This document shows positions 45,934 to 55,110 of a stretch of DNA of 64,000 nt, in pieces. Source of the stretch: Plantactinospora sp. KBS50 (GTDB lineage: Bacteria; Actinomycetota; Actinomycetes; Mycobacteriales; Micromonosporaceae); assembly GCF_002285795.1 (NCBI RefSeq), contig NZ_CP022961.1, forward strand, positions 4,468,001-4,532,000. The letters are read 5' to 3'. Every line of letters starts with the position of its first letter. Position 1 is the stretch's first letter. Below the pieces are notes generated by a model. That model searched no databases and was not told the origin of the DNA. It saw only the letters and a program-made list of their open reading frames with translations. Both the position numbers and the translations under genes were made by a program.

Positions 45934-45954
45934 AATGTGTTCGATCCTGGTCCG

Positions 45955-46737
45955 ATGTCCACGGATCGCCTGCAGAAGATGTTCCGCACGCTGTTGCGCC
46001 GGCAACGCGAGCTGCACGGGCTCACCCAGGCGCAGTTGGCCGCGCGGGCCGGGATCAGCCAGGCCAGCATCGCCCGGATCGAGGCCGGTGGCCGGGCACC
46101 CAGCCTGCCCATGACGGAACGGATCCTCGCCGCCCTCGGCAGCCAGCTGACCATCGACGTCGAACCGCTGGACGCGGACGTCGACCGGCAGATCATCGAA
46201 CTGTCCGCGAAACCGGTCGCCGAGCGCGTCCGCGACGCCGGCCTGGACTGGGCCGTCGACCGCCTCGACGGGTTGCCGTACGTGTTCACCGGCGCGACCG
46301 CCGCGCTGCTGCAAGGGGCGCCGGTATCGACCCGCGCCGTGGAGATCGCGGTCGCCTGGCCGGACGCCGACGCCTTCACCGACTGGCTGATCAAACGCCA
46401 CGCCCAGCGGTGGCACGACAGGTGGCAGGTCTTCAGCTCGCTGGACGTGGACCCCCGGGAGCCGGGCGCGCACCGCTGGGACACCGGCGCCGGGGAGATC
46501 GTCGCCACCATGTGCCCGCGGGCACCCGAGTCGATCGAGGTCCGGCACGACGGCCAGGGCTACCGCGTCGTGCCGCTGGCCCTGGTCGAGGTCACGGACC
46601 CGGTCACCGCGAGGCTGCTGCGCCGGCACCGCGAGCGGCAGGGCAACGGCACGGACCCCGACGCCGAGGCGAGGCCCGACACCGAGGCGAGGCGCGACGC
46701 CGAGGCGAGGTCCGACGCCGAGGCGAGCCGCGGCTAG
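45955..46737 (+). CDS. XRE helix-turn-helix protein with AbiEi/nucleotidyltransferase-like region
   Basis: 260 residues. Residues about 5-65 are an XRE domain (LRRQRELHGLTQAQLAARAG, SQASIARIEAGGRAPSLP). The middle (LPYVFTGATAALLQGAPVS, VEIAVAWPDADAFTDWLI) resembles the transcriptional-regulator/nucleotidyltransferase fold used by abortive-infection antitoxins (inference). The C-terminus is a repeat of DAEAR-type units (about 240-260) made by a 18-bp tandem DNA repeat. The ATG at 45955 is chosen. Its stop shares CTAG with the stop of the convergent VWA gene. Confidence 0.75.
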   Translation: MSTDRLQKMFRTLLRRQRELHGLTQAQLAARAGISQASIARIEAGGRAPSLPMTERILAALGSQLTIDVEPLDADVDRQIIELSAKPVAERVRDAGLDWAVDRLDGLPYVFTGATAALLQGAPVSTRAVEIAVAWPDADAFTDWLIKRHAQRWHDRWQVFSSLDVDPREPGAHRWDTGAGEIVATMCPRAPESIEVRHDGQGYRVVPLALVEVTDPVTARLLRRHRERQGNGTDPDAEARPDTEARRDAEARSDAEASRG

Positions 46738-47684
46738 GGCAGCCGGGACGTCCACAGCAGACTCAGCGCCGCCGCCACCAGGGCCAGCAGCAGGGCCACC
46801 GCCGCGTACCACTGGATGATCTCGCGCGGTTCCGTGCGGTACCCGATCGAGCTGCCCATGTCCTCGTACACCTTCTTCAGCTCGCCCACCGAGGCCGCCT
46901 CGTAGAAGAAGCCCTGGGTGGTCTCGGCGAGCTGGGCCAGCGACAACCGGTCCACCGGTACCCGTTGCTGCTGCCCGGCGATGTCGACCTCGCCGTCGTC
47001 GGTGCCGAAGGCGATCGTGGAGACCGGCACGTTGGCGTCCTGGGCCGCCGAGGCGGCGTCCTCGACCGACCGCCCCGACGTGCGGTAGCCGTCGGAGAGC
47101 AGCACGATGCGCGCCGGCGGCGGCCCCTGAGCGCCGTCGGCCGGCACCGAGCGGATCGCGTCCAGGCAGGTGAACACCGCCTCGCCGGTGGCGGTCGCCT
47201 CGGCCAGCGCGAGCCCGTCGATGGCCTCCACCACCGCCGTACGGTCCTTGCCGGGTGGCACGAGCACGTTTGCCGACTTGGCGAACGACACCAGGCCCAG
47301 GTTGAACGTGGGGGGCAGTTCGGCCACGAACTGCTTCGCCGCCTCCTGCGCCGCCTGGAGCCGGGTCGGCGCCACGTCGTCGGCCTGCATCGAGAGTGAC
47401 ACGTCGATGGCGAGCATGATGGTGGCGCGTTCCAGCGGCTCCTTGACGTCGATCGACGGCCGGGCCAGCCCGGTGGCCAGCACGAGCAGGCTGAGCAGCA
47501 GCGCGGTGGCCGAGGCGTGCCGCCGCCAGCCGAGTCCACGGGGTGCGAGGTTGCGCAGCAGGTCCACATTGGTGAACCGCAGCGCGTAGCTGCGGCGGTG
47601 GAGCTGGCGCCAGACGTACGCCCCGGCCAGGGCGAGCACCGGCAGGATGGCCAGCAGCCACCACGGTTGCAGGAAACGGATCAT
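46734..47684 (-). CDS. VWA-domain membrane protein (BatA-like) of a MoxR operon
   Basis: 316 residues. Two N-terminal helices (WWLLAILPVLALAGAYVW, ATALLLSLLVLATGLA) and a C-terminal one (YAAVALLLALVAAALSLLW) flank a von Willebrand A domain with an intact metal site: DxSxS in IMLAIDVSLSMQADDV and a later IVLLSDGYRTSG. It is the last gene of the leftward MoxR-DUF58-VWA operon and its ATG should overlap the DUF58 stop (ATGA) once the upstream frameshift is corrected. Such units are thought to act in protein maturation at the membrane. Confidence 0.9.
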   Translation of the reverse strand: MIRFLQPWWLLAILPVLALAGAYVWRQLHRRSYALRFTNVDLLRNLAPRGLGWRRHASATALLLSLLVLATGLARPSIDVKEPLERATIMLAIDVSLSMQADDVAPTRLQAAQEAAKQFVAELPPTFNLGLVSFAKSANVLVPPGKDRTAVVEAIDGLALAEATATGEAVFTCLDAIRSVPADGAQGPPPARIVLLSDGYRTSGRSVEDAASAAQDANVPVSTIAFGTDDGEVDIAGQQQRVPVDRLSLAQLAETTQGFFYEAASVGELKKVYEDMGSSIGYRTEPREIIQWYAAVALLLALVAAALSLLWTSRLP

Positions 47685-48822
47685 CGCGTGGTCCCCTGGT
47701 GCGGGCGTGCCGCTGGGCCGCGACGAACCGCACCATGTCCAGAAGCCAGTCGGAATCGGTACGCAGCCGCAGGTGCGCGGCACCGGCGGCGCGCAGTTCG
47801 GTGGCGATCGCCGCACGCTGGGCGGAGGCGGCCTCGGCGTACCGGCGGCGCAGCTTCGCATCGCCGGTCTGCACCTCGTGCACGGCCCCGCTCTCGGGGT
47901 CCACCAGCGCCAGCACGCCGACGTCGGGCAGTTCCAGCTCGCGCGGGTCGACCACCTCGACCGCCAGGACGTCGTGCCGGACGGCCAGCCGGCGCACGGC
48001 CCGCCCCCACTGCTGGGGCGGTGCCAGAAAGTCCGACACCACCACGGCCATGCCGCGGCGCCGCGGCGGCGAGTTCAACATGTTGATCAGAGCACCGAGG
48101 TCGGTGCGGCCGGGCCGGATCGGCGTGGTGGCCACGGCCCGCACCAGACCCTGAGCCTCCTTGCGGCCCGGTCGGGCGGGCAGCCGGCGGACCAGGCCGG
48201 CCGCGCCGGCCACGTTCGCACCGCCGGCGCCGCCGGCCGCGTTCGCACCGCCGGCGCCGCCGGCCGCCGCCGAACCGCCAACCGCGGCGCCGCCGCCGGC
48301 TCCGGACGCGGTGGGTGCCGCGCCGGTACCGTCCCGCCGGCCGCGCCAGCGCCGGGAGCGGGCGGGCGGCCGAGCCGGTACGTCGGGACCGGTGCCGACC
48401 ACCGCACCCACCCGGTTGCCGCCGCGGGCGGTCAGGTGCGTCACCGCGACGACGGCGGCCACCACGAGATCCCGTTTCAACCAGCGGCCGGTGCCGAAGT
48501 CGAGGCTGGCCGACAGGTCGACCGCGAGCCAGGTCTCCAGTTCCCGGTCGGCAACCGTCTGCCGGACGTGCGGCAGCGTGGTGCGCGCGGTCACCGGCCA
48601 GTCCATCCGCCGTACGTCGTCGCCGGGCCGGTACTCCCGGGACTCGCCGGCCTCGCTGCCGGGTCCCGACAGCAGGCCCAGGTAGTCGCCCTGCAACAGG
48701 CCGTCCAGACGCCGGGTCACCAGCAGTTGCAGCCGGGACAGCACCGCCTCGGCCCGGCCCGCGGTCGCGCCGGTGGGGTCGTCGGCGTCGGCGTTGCCCG
48801 GCCGGCCGGCCGGTCCGGTCAC
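47681..48822 (-). pseudogene. DUF58 protein, one-base frameshift ten codons before the stop
   Basis: From a GTG at 48822 (four-base overlap with the moxR stop) the frame gives a DUF58 protein: GDYLGLLSGPGSEAGESREY, YRPGDDVRRMDWPVTARTT, TWLAVDLSASLDFG, VVVSDFLAPPQQWGRAV. A Gly/Ala-rich insert of GGAGGAN-type repeats sits near residues 160-200. Near the end it reads RFVAAQRHARTRG and then misses the stop, running on through the whole VWA gene. One extra base in the C4 run 47693-47696 (plus strand) gives TTR and a TGA that overlaps the VWA start as ATGA. Intended length about 380 residues. Confidence 0.82.
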
Positions 48823-49976
48823 GGCATCCGTCCCGGCCACCCGGCGCCGGAGGTCGGGGCCGGCGGCGTGGCCTGCTGCCGCGGAGCCACCGTGGGCAGC
48901 GGGATGGTGGCCAGCACCCGGCTCACGATGTGGTCGGCCGGTACGTCGTCGGCCAGCGCGTCGTAGCTGAGCACCAGCCGGTGCCGCAGGATGTCCGGGG
49001 CGATGTCCTGGATGTCCTGCGGCAACGCGTAGTCCCGGCCGCGCAGCAGGGCGAGCGCCCGGGTGGCCCGGACGATGCCCAGCGAGGCGCGCGGGCTGGC
49101 GCCGTACTGGATCAGTTGGGCGACGTCGGGCATGCCGTGCTCGGCCGGGGACCGGGTGGCCAGCACCAGCCGGACGGTGTAGTCCACAAGCGCGTTGTGC
49201 ACGAACACCCGGTCGGCCTTGCGTTGCAGGGCTAGCAGGTCGCTCGGGGCGAAGATCGGGGCCGGCTCGGGCGCCTGTACGCCCATCCGGTAGACGATCT
49301 CCCGCTCCTCGGCGTCGGTGGGGTAGCCGACGAGGATCTTCATGAGGAACCGGTCCCGCTGCGCCTCCGGCAGCGGGTACACGCCCTCCTGCTCGATCGG
49401 GTTCTGGGTGGCCATCACGAGGAACGGTTCGGGCACCTGGTGGGTCTGCCCGCCGATCGACACCTGCCGTTCGCTCATCACCTCCAGCAGCGCCGACTGC
49501 ACCTTCGCGGGTGCCCGGTTGATCTCGTCGGCGAGCAGGAAGTTGACGAAGATCGGGCCGAGTTCGACGTCGAACTTCTCGCTGGACTGCCGGTAGATGC
49601 GGGTACCCACGATGTCGGCGGGGACCAGGTCCGGGGTGAACTGCACCCGGGCGAACGTGCCGCCCACGACCTTGGCCAGGGTCTCCACCGCGAGGGTCTT
49701 GGCCACCCCGGGTACGCCCTCCAGCAGGCAGTGCCCGCGGGCCAGCAGCGACACGAACATCCGCTCGACCATCCGGTCCTGGCCCACGATCACCTTTTTG
49801 ACCTCGAACAACGCCCGCTCCAGCAGGGTCGCGTCCTGGGCCGGGGTGCCGCCGGACACCGGCTCGGGCGGGCCGGCCGGCCGCGCGGCCCCGGCCGGCT
49901 CCCGAGGTACGCCGGTGCCGGCCGGCGACGGCTCGGTGGGTGGGTTCGGTACGTCGGGTGTGGTCGGCTGGGCCAC
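48819..49976 (-). CDS. MoxR family AAA+ ATPase
   Basis: 385 residues. A Pro-rich N-terminal tail of about 50 residues precedes the AAA+ core: KKVIVGQDRMVERMFVSLLA, Walker A-region LEGVPGVAKTLAVETLA, Walker B FLLADEINRAPAKVQSALLE, sensor 1 FLVMATQNPIEQEG, and the DRFLMKILVGYP region. A C-terminal lid has VRLVLATRSPAEHG and GASPRASLGIVRATRALALLRG. It acts as a chaperone-like ATPase with the DUF58 and VWA partners downstream. GGAGG sets the GTG at 49976. The open frame upstream of it is not coding. Confidence 0.92.
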   Translation of the reverse strand: MAQPTTPDVPNPPTEPSPAGTGVPREPAGAARPAGPPEPVSGGTPAQDATLLERALFEVKKVIVGQDRMVERMFVSLLARGHCLLEGVPGVAKTLAVETLAKVVGGTFARVQFTPDLVPADIVGTRIYRQSSEKFDVELGPIFVNFLLADEINRAPAKVQSALLEVMSERQVSIGGQTHQVPEPFLVMATQNPIEQEGVYPLPEAQRDRFLMKILVGYPTDAEEREIVYRMGVQAPEPAPIFAPSDLLALQRKADRVFVHNALVDYTVRLVLATRSPAEHGMPDVAQLIQYGASPRASLGIVRATRALALLRGRDYALPQDIQDIAPDILRHRLVLSYDALADDVPADHIVSRVLATIPLPTVAPRQQATPPAPTSGAGWPGRMP

Positions 49977-50334
49977 CGGTCCTCCACAACTTCGGGTCGC
50001 GCGGGCGATGTCGGCGACCGCGCTCGACGCGGCGCCGCGGTACCAAGCCTCGCACGTCCGCCGCCGGAGCCGGTCGGCGGAAACCCCGGTTCCGGCGTGG
50101 CGGGCTCCGCCACCCGGCGCAGGCTGGACAGAAGGGGGTTGTTGGTGTGTACCATTCAGCCGTCGCCGGGCGGCTTCCCCCGTGGCCGCCCGGCGCTCTT
50201 CTCCCGGCCGCATCCGCCGCGACCAGCGCCGCGACCGCCGCCGTGACAGGGTCCCAATCTCCGGCGCGACAAGCGCGGCAACCGCCGCCGCGAGCACCGC
50301 GACGATCCGCCCGTCCCGTCCGTAGACTGGTGCC
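49977..50334. other. 358-bp divergent intergenic region
   Basis: No gene is evident. It should hold the promoter of the leftward moxR operon and, at the right end, TAGACT (50323-50328) six bases before the GTG at 50335. A GCCGCCGGAGCCGGTCGGCGG hairpin-like stretch lies at about 50059-50079. Confidence 0.5.
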
Positions 50335-50568
50335 GTGGCCGAATTCTCCCCCACCGCCGTCGAGCCACCGATCTGCTCGGCCCGGGGCTGCCGGGCCGCC
50401 GCCGGTTGGGCGCTGCGGTGGAACAATCCACGCCTGCACGACCCGGACCGGCGCAAGACCTGGCTGGCCTGCCCGGAGCACCGGGAACGGCTCGGCGAGT
50501 TCCTCGGCGCCCGCGGCTTCCTGCGGGAGGTCACCGCGTTGTCCGCGTCGCCTAGGCTCGACCCGTGA
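50335..50568 (+). CDS. small conserved zinc-ribbon-like protein
   Basis: 77 residues: ICSARGCRAAAGWALRWNNP, then RKTWLACPEHRERLGEFL. The C-x4-C and C-P-E-H residues suggest a small metal-binding fold. Similar proteins occur in many actinobacteria without known function. Leaderless start (TAGACT six bases upstream). Its stop overlaps the next start as GTGA, so it is translationally coupled to the PH-domain gene. Confidence 0.75.
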   Translation: MAEFSPTAVEPPICSARGCRAAAGWALRWNNPRLHDPDRRKTWLACPEHRERLGEFLGARGFLREVTALSASPRLDP

Positions 50569-51083
50569 ATGATCCGGAACGGGACGGCGGACCCGGCGAC
50601 CCGTTGGAGCCCTGGCCCCGGACGGTCCCCTGGCAACCGGTCTCCCGCAGCCTGATCTGGGTCGAGCTGGTCCGCCTCGGCGCCGGGCTGGGCGTACTCA
50701 CCCTGGGCGTGCTGATCGGCTGGGCGTTGACCGGGCACTGGGCCTTCGCCGCCGGCCTGGGGCTGGTGCTGCTGATCGCGATCTGGCGCGGCACGGTGAT
50801 CGTCCGGGCCGTGCACGCCTGGGGGTACGCCGAACGGGACAACGACCTGCTGGTCCGGCACGGGCTGCTGGTCCGGCGGCTGTCGATCGTGCCGTACGCC
50901 CGGATGCAGTTCGTGGACGTCAGCGCCGGCCCGCTGGAGCGGGCCTTCGGGCTGGCGACCGTGCAGTTGCACACGGCCGCCGCGGCCAGCGACGCGCGGG
51001 TGCCGGGGCTGCCGCCGGCCGAGGCCGCCCGGCTGCGGGACCGGCTCACCGCGCTCGGTGAGGACCGGGCGGAGGGCCTGTGA
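50565..51083 (+). CDS. bacterial PH-domain membrane protein (YdbS-like)
   Basis: 172 residues. Two helices (LVRLGAGLGVLTLGVLIGW, WAFAAGLGLVLLIAIW) precede a bPH_2 domain (LLVRHGLLVRRLSIVPYARM, FVDVSAGPLERAFGLATVQL). It pairs with the larger PH protein downstream, the same order as Bacillus YdbS-YdbT. TAGGCT also lies six bases before its GTG, so it may have its own leaderless promoter inside the preceding gene. Confidence 0.88.
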   Translation: MNDPERDGGPGDPLEPWPRTVPWQPVSRSLIWVELVRLGAGLGVLTLGVLIGWALTGHWAFAAGLGLVLLIAIWRGTVIVRAVHAWGYAERDNDLLVRHGLLVRRLSIVPYARMQFVDVSAGPLERAFGLATVQLHTAAAASDARVPGLPPAEAARLRDRLTALGEDRAEGL

Positions 51084-51130
51084 GGCCAACCTCACGCCGT
51101 GATCCGGCACCGGGCCGGCAGCCGGCACCG

Positions 51131-51202
51131 CGCCACGATCCGGCACCGCGCCAGGCCGCGGGGCTGCGCCACGATCCGGCACCGCGCCACGCCGCGGGGC
51201 TG
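51131..51202. repeat. two 36-bp tandem copies
   Basis: Units 51131-51166 and 51167-51202, one base apart, each starting CGCCACGATCCGGCACCGCG. They lie in the gap between the two PH genes. Upstream, GTGAGG pairs with CCTCAC at 51080-51095 next to the first gene's stop. Confidence 0.85.
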
Positions 51203-51216
51203 CGCGGGCGGCGCCG

Positions 51217-52800
51217 GTGACCGAGCCACCCGCGCAGCCCCGGCGCCGGCTGCATCCGCTCAGCCCGCTGTTGCAGGGCGCCAAGACCCTGGTCGTGGTG
51301 ATCGCCGGACTGTCCTGGTCGACGCTGTCCCGGGTCGGCCTGGGCTGGTTCAGCCTGATGGTGGTCGTGCTCGCGCTCGGCGCCCTCGCGCTCTCCGCGA
51401 TCAGCTGGTACTACACCGGCTACCAGGTGGTCGGGCGGGAGTTGCGGGTGCACGAGGGGCTGCTGTGGCGGCGTACCCGGGCCATCCCGCTGGAGCGTCT
51501 GCAGGCCGTGGAGGTGGTACGACCGCTGCTGGCGCAGCTCACCGGCCTGGCGGAGCTGCGGCTGGAGGTGGTGGGCGGCGGCAGGACCGAGGCGCCGCTG
51601 GCCTACCTCTCGGTGGGCGAGGCCGTCGAACTGCGCGCCCGGCTGCTGGAGCTGGCCGGCCGCACCCGGTCCGCCGGCGCCCCGGCCCCGCAAGGCACCA
51701 TGCCACCACCGCCGCACGGCACCATGCCACCACCGCCGCACGGCACCATGCCACCACCGCCGCACGGCACCATGCCACCACCCCCGCAAGGCACCATGCC
51801 ACCACCGCCGCACGGCACCATGCCGGCACCGGCACCGGCATCGGCACCGGGCACGGTGCCGCCGCCCGGCGTCCCCTTCCCGCCCGGCACGGTCGTACCG
51901 CCCGGGGTGACGCCCGGCACCGCCGTACCGCCGCCGGTGGGCGCCGGCGTCGGGTCGCAGCTACCCGCCTGGCAGGCGTGGCCCGGCCAGGTCCGCCCGC
52001 TGCACACGGTGGCCAACCGGGACCTGCTGATCAGCCAGTTGCTCACCCCGCAGGCGTTCCTGCTGCCCTTCGGTGTCGCGCTGGTGGTCATCCAGTTCCT
52101 CTCCGAGGCGTCCTGGTCGTTCATCACGGTGGCCAGCACGCTCACCGCGATGGCCGGGGTGCTGCTGCGCCCGGTCCGGCGGGTGTTGGACGACTGGAAC
52201 TTCCGGCTGGGCCGCGACGGCGACGCGCTGCGGGTCCGGCACGGGCTGCTGGAGACCCGGGCGCAGACCGTCCCGCTGAACCGGGTGCAGGCGATCGGGG
52301 TCACCCGGCCGCTGCTCTGGCGGGTGAACGGCTGGCTGCGGCTGCGGCTGGACGTCGCCGGATACGCGGCCGGCGATCCGGACGGGCGGAACCGGCCGGA
52401 CCAGCTGCTGCCGGTCGGGGACGCCGGCACCGCCCGCATGATCACCGCCGAGGTGCTGCCCGGCGTCGACCTCGCGACCCTGCCGCTGGCGCCGCCGCCC
52501 GGCCGGGCCGGCTGGCTGCGGCCGGTCGGCCGGCCGGTGCTCGGCGCGGGGCTCACCGACCGGGTGTTCGCGGTCCGGCACGGGCTGCTCACCCAGGAGC
52601 TCGTCGTGGTGCCGGTGGCCCGGATCCAGAGCGTCCGGGTGGTGCAGGGGCCGGTGCAGCGGCTGCTGCGGCTGGCCACCGTGCACGCCGACACGGCCGG
52701 CGGCCGGGACGCCGTCGCGCTGCACCGGGACGAGGCCGAGGCGTACGACCTGGCCGCCGCGCTCGCCGCGCGGGCGCGGGCGGCACGTACCCGGATGTGA
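51217..52800 (+). CDS. large PH-domain membrane protein (YdbT-like), three bPH_2 domains
   Basis: 527 residues. Helix pairs (AKTLVVVIAGLSWSTLSRVG with WFSLMVVVLALGALAL; AFLLPFGVALVVIQFL with FITVASTLTAMAGVLL) alternate with bPH_2 domains near 65-150, 325-400 and 440-520, each with an RHGLL-type strand (VHEGLLWRRTRAIPLERLQ; VRHGLLETRAQTVPLNRVQ; VRHGLLTQELVVVPVARIQ). A Pro/Gly linker holds five GTMPPPPH repeats. The function of the family is uncertain; these proteins sit in the inner membrane. The GTG at 51217 is the first plausible start. Confidence 0.87.
   Translation: MTEPPAQPRRRLHPLSPLLQGAKTLVVVIAGLSWSTLSRVGLGWFSLMVVVLALGALALSAISWYYTGYQVVGRELRVHEGLLWRRTRAIPLERLQAVEVVRPLLAQLTGLAELRLEVVGGGRTEAPLAYLSVGEAVELRARLLELAGRTRSAGAPAPQGTMPPPPHGTMPPPPHGTMPPPPHGTMPPPPQGTMPPPPHGTMPAPAPASAPGTVPPPGVPFPPGTVVPPGVTPGTAVPPPVGAGVGSQLPAWQAWPGQVRPLHTVANRDLLISQLLTPQAFLLPFGVALVVIQFLSEASWSFITVASTLTAMAGVLLRPVRRVLDDWNFRLGRDGDALRVRHGLLETRAQTVPLNRVQAIGVTRPLLWRVNGWLRLRLDVAGYAAGDPDGRNRPDQLLPVGDAGTARMITAEVLPGVDLATLPLAPPPGRAGWLRPVGRPVLGAGLTDRVFAVRHGLLTQELVVVPVARIQSVRVVQGPVQRLLRLATVHADTAGGRDAVALHRDEAEAYDLAAALAARARAARTRM
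51694..51813. repeat. five 24-bp tandem copies within a coding sequence
   Basis: Five near-perfect units (three identical) encode GTMPPPPH repeats in the linker of the large PH protein. The unit is in frame, so copy-number change would only alter linker length. Confidence 0.9.
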
Positions 52801-52897
52801 CCCCGGGCGGTCCGGAGGACGCCCGGTGCGCCCGGCCGGGCCGCGCGGACTTCGGCTCGTGGCACGGAGATCCCGGGGCACGCCCTAAGCTGGACGC

Positions 52898-53305
52898 ATG
52901 GAACAGCAGCGGACCGATGCCACCTTCCCGCCGGGGCTGGGTGCCCGGGTGGAGCTGACCGTGACGGACTCCGACACGGCCCAGGCGCTCGGGTCGGGCG
53001 ACGTGCCGGTGCTGGGCACGCCGCGGGTGCTCGCCCTGGCCGAGGCCGCGACCGTGGCGGCGACGGCGTCCCGGATGCCGCCCGGTCAGACCACCGTGGG
53101 GGTCCGGGTTGAGCTGGACCACCGGCTGCCCACGCCGATCGGCCGGACGGTGACCGCGCAGGCCCGACTGGCCACGGTGGACGGCCGGCGGCTGCTGTTC
53201 GAGGTGACGGTGGCCGACGGCACCGAGACGGTGGCCGAGGCCCGGGTGGAGCGGGCGCTGGTGGACCGCCAGCGGTTCGTCGAGCGGGCGCTGCGGCCGG
53301 CATGA
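52898..53305 (+). CDS. hotdog-fold thioesterase (FlK-like)
   Basis: 135 residues: GTPRVLALAEAATVAATASR, TVGVRVELDHRLPTPIGRTV, LLFEVTVADGTETVAEARVE. The Thr, Glu and His positions match the catalytic triad of fluoroacetyl-CoA thioesterase-like proteins. The substrate is probably a short acyl-CoA. It is leaderless (TAAGCT six bases before the ATG). The last four bases overlap the next start (ATGA). Confidence 0.87.
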   Translation: MEQQRTDATFPPGLGARVELTVTDSDTAQALGSGDVPVLGTPRVLALAEAATVAATASRMPPGQTTVGVRVELDHRLPTPIGRTVTAQARLATVDGRRLLFEVTVADGTETVAEARVERALVDRQRFVERALRPA

Positions 53306-54138
53306 CCCGGGACATCGCGTTCGCCGAGGTGAGCGACCGGGTGTTCGTGCTGCGGCATCCGGTGTTCGACGTCTCCGTCACGCTCGTCCCGGGGGATGCC
53401 GCCGCGCTGGTGGTCGACACCCTCTCCACCACCGACCAGGCCGTCGCGCTGGCCGCCGCGGTACGCCGGGTAACCCCGCTCCCGCTGATCCTGGTCAACA
53501 CCCACCACCACTTCGACCACTGCTTCGGCAACGCCGCGCTGGCCGACGACCCGAGCCGGCCGGTGTGGGCGCACGAGGCCGCGGCGCGGCTGCTGCGCGA
53601 CGACCCCGACCGGGTCCGCCGGGAGGGGTACGACGCCGCCGTGGCCATCGATCCGGAGCTGGCCGCCGAGATCGCGGCCACCCCGGTGCTCCCGCCGGAC
53701 CGGACCGTGCACCAGGAGTCCGAGATCGACCTCGGCGGGCGGGTGGTGCTGCTGCGGCACCCCGGGCGCGGGCACACCGCCGGGGACCTGGTGGTCGCGG
53801 TGCCGGACGCGGACGTCCTGGTCGCCGGCGACCTGATCGAGGAGAGCGGTCCGCCGGACTTCACCGACGGCTACCCGCTGGAGTGGCCGGACACGCTTGA
53901 CGCGCTGCTCGCCTCCGCGTCCCCGGGCACCGTGCTCGTCCCCGGCCACGGCGCGCCGCTGTCCCCCGAGCGGGCTCGGGCGCAGCAGGCCGACCTGGCG
54001 GCGCTGGCCTGGCTGATCCGGGACGGCCACGCCGACCGCCAGCCGGCCGAGGCGGTCGCGGCCCGGGCACCGTTCGACGCCGCCACGGCGCTCGTCGCGG
54101 TCCGCCGCGGCTACGCGGAGTTGGCCGGCGACACCTGA
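53302..54138 (+). CDS. MBL-fold metallo-hydrolase
   Basis: 278 residues. It carries the zinc motif NTHHHFDHCFGN (HxHxDH) near residue 67, RHPGRGHTAGDLVVAVPD with the third His, and AGDLIEESGPPDF with the bridging Asp, and LVPGHGAPLS. The class includes glyoxalase II-like and quorum-lactone hydrolases; the substrate is unknown. It is translationally coupled to the thioesterase, so the pair may act on the same thioester pathway (inference). Confidence 0.88.
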   Translation: MTRDIAFAEVSDRVFVLRHPVFDVSVTLVPGDAAALVVDTLSTTDQAVALAAAVRRVTPLPLILVNTHHHFDHCFGNAALADDPSRPVWAHEAAARLLRDDPDRVRREGYDAAVAIDPELAAEIAATPVLPPDRTVHQESEIDLGGRVVLLRHPGRGHTAGDLVVAVPDADVLVAGDLIEESGPPDFTDGYPLEWPDTLDALLASASPGTVLVPGHGAPLSPERARAQQADLAALAWLIRDGHADRQPAEAVAARAPFDAATALVAVRRGYAELAGDT

Positions 54139-54178
54139 GCGGGGCCGGCCCGGACACCCGGGGCGCCGGCCGCGCGAC

Positions 54179-55110
54179 TCAGCCGGGGAACCGGGCGGCC
54201 ACCTCGGCGCGGGTGGGCATCGACGCGGCGCCGCCGGGTGACTCGCACACCAGGCCGGCCACCCGCAGCGCGAAGGCGACCCGGTCCGGCCACCCGGACG
54301 GCTCCGGCACCGGCCCGTCGGCCAGCAGATCGGCCCCGAGCGCCGCCATCACCGAGTCGCCGGCGCCGGTCGCGTCGACCGCGGCCACCCGGGGAGCCGG
54401 TACCCGTACCGCCGTTTCGTCCGCCAGCACCAGCGCACCGGCCGCGCCGAGGGTGACCACGACGGTCCGCGCACCCAGCGCCCGCAGCCGGGCCGCCGCC
54501 TCCGGCACCGGCTCGTCCGGGTACAGCAGCGCCAGGTCCGCGCCGCTGAGCTTGACCAGGTGGGCGCCGGCGGCGAACTCGGCCACCACGGACCGCAGTC
54601 CGGCCATGGCGTCCGGCCCGGGCAGCAGGCTGGGCCGCACGTTCGGGTCGAACACCCGCAGCCCGGGGGTGAGCGCCCAGGCGCGGCGGGCGGCGGCCAG
54701 CGTCTCGGGGCGCAGCAGCGCGATCGAGCCACAGTAGAGCAGTCCGGCCCCTCGATCAGCGCCACGTCCAGATCCTCCGGCCGGAGCAGGCCGTAGGAGG
54801 GCGGATCGCCGTAGAACCGGAAGTCGGGCTCGGCACCGGCGAAGGTGGCCACGGCGAGTGCGCTCGGCGCGGGGACGGTGACCACCCCGCGCTGCCCCAC
54901 CCCGGCGCCGTCCAGGAAGTCCCGGATCCGGGTGCCCAGCACGTCGTCGCCGACCGACCCGACGAACTGCACAGGCGCACCCAACCGGGCCAGCCCGACC
55001 GCGACGTTCAGCGGGCCGCCGCCGACGACCTGGCGGTACACCCGCTCGCCGGCGCACTCCGCGTCGAGCAGGTCGATCAGGGCCTCACCGAGAACCACCG
55101 CGTACCCCAT
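54179..55110 (-). pseudogene. PfkB-family sugar kinase, one-base frameshift mid-gene
   Basis: From the ATG at 55110 (GGAGG upstream) it reads YAVVLGEALIDLLDAE, VVGGGPLNVAVGLARLG and continues to LDVALIEG, then loses frame in a G4 run at about 54750. With one G added it continues AGLLYCGSIALLRPETL and the second half follows intact: FDPNVRPSLLPGPDAM, LVKLSGADLALLYP, VVTLGAAGALVLADE, DATGAGDSVMAALGADLL. Corrected length is 310 residues. It is a ribokinase-fold, fructokinase-like enzyme that phosphorylates a sugar. The break is most likely a sequencing error. No sugar transporter is next to it. Confidence 0.85.

Noticed and set aside
45901-50481. 1526-codon minus-strand open frame
   Set aside because: It joins the DUF58 gene to its antisense-free run-on through the VWA gene and, at the other end, extends upstream of the DUF58 start through moxR. 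It results from the one-base loss at 47693-47696 and high GC.
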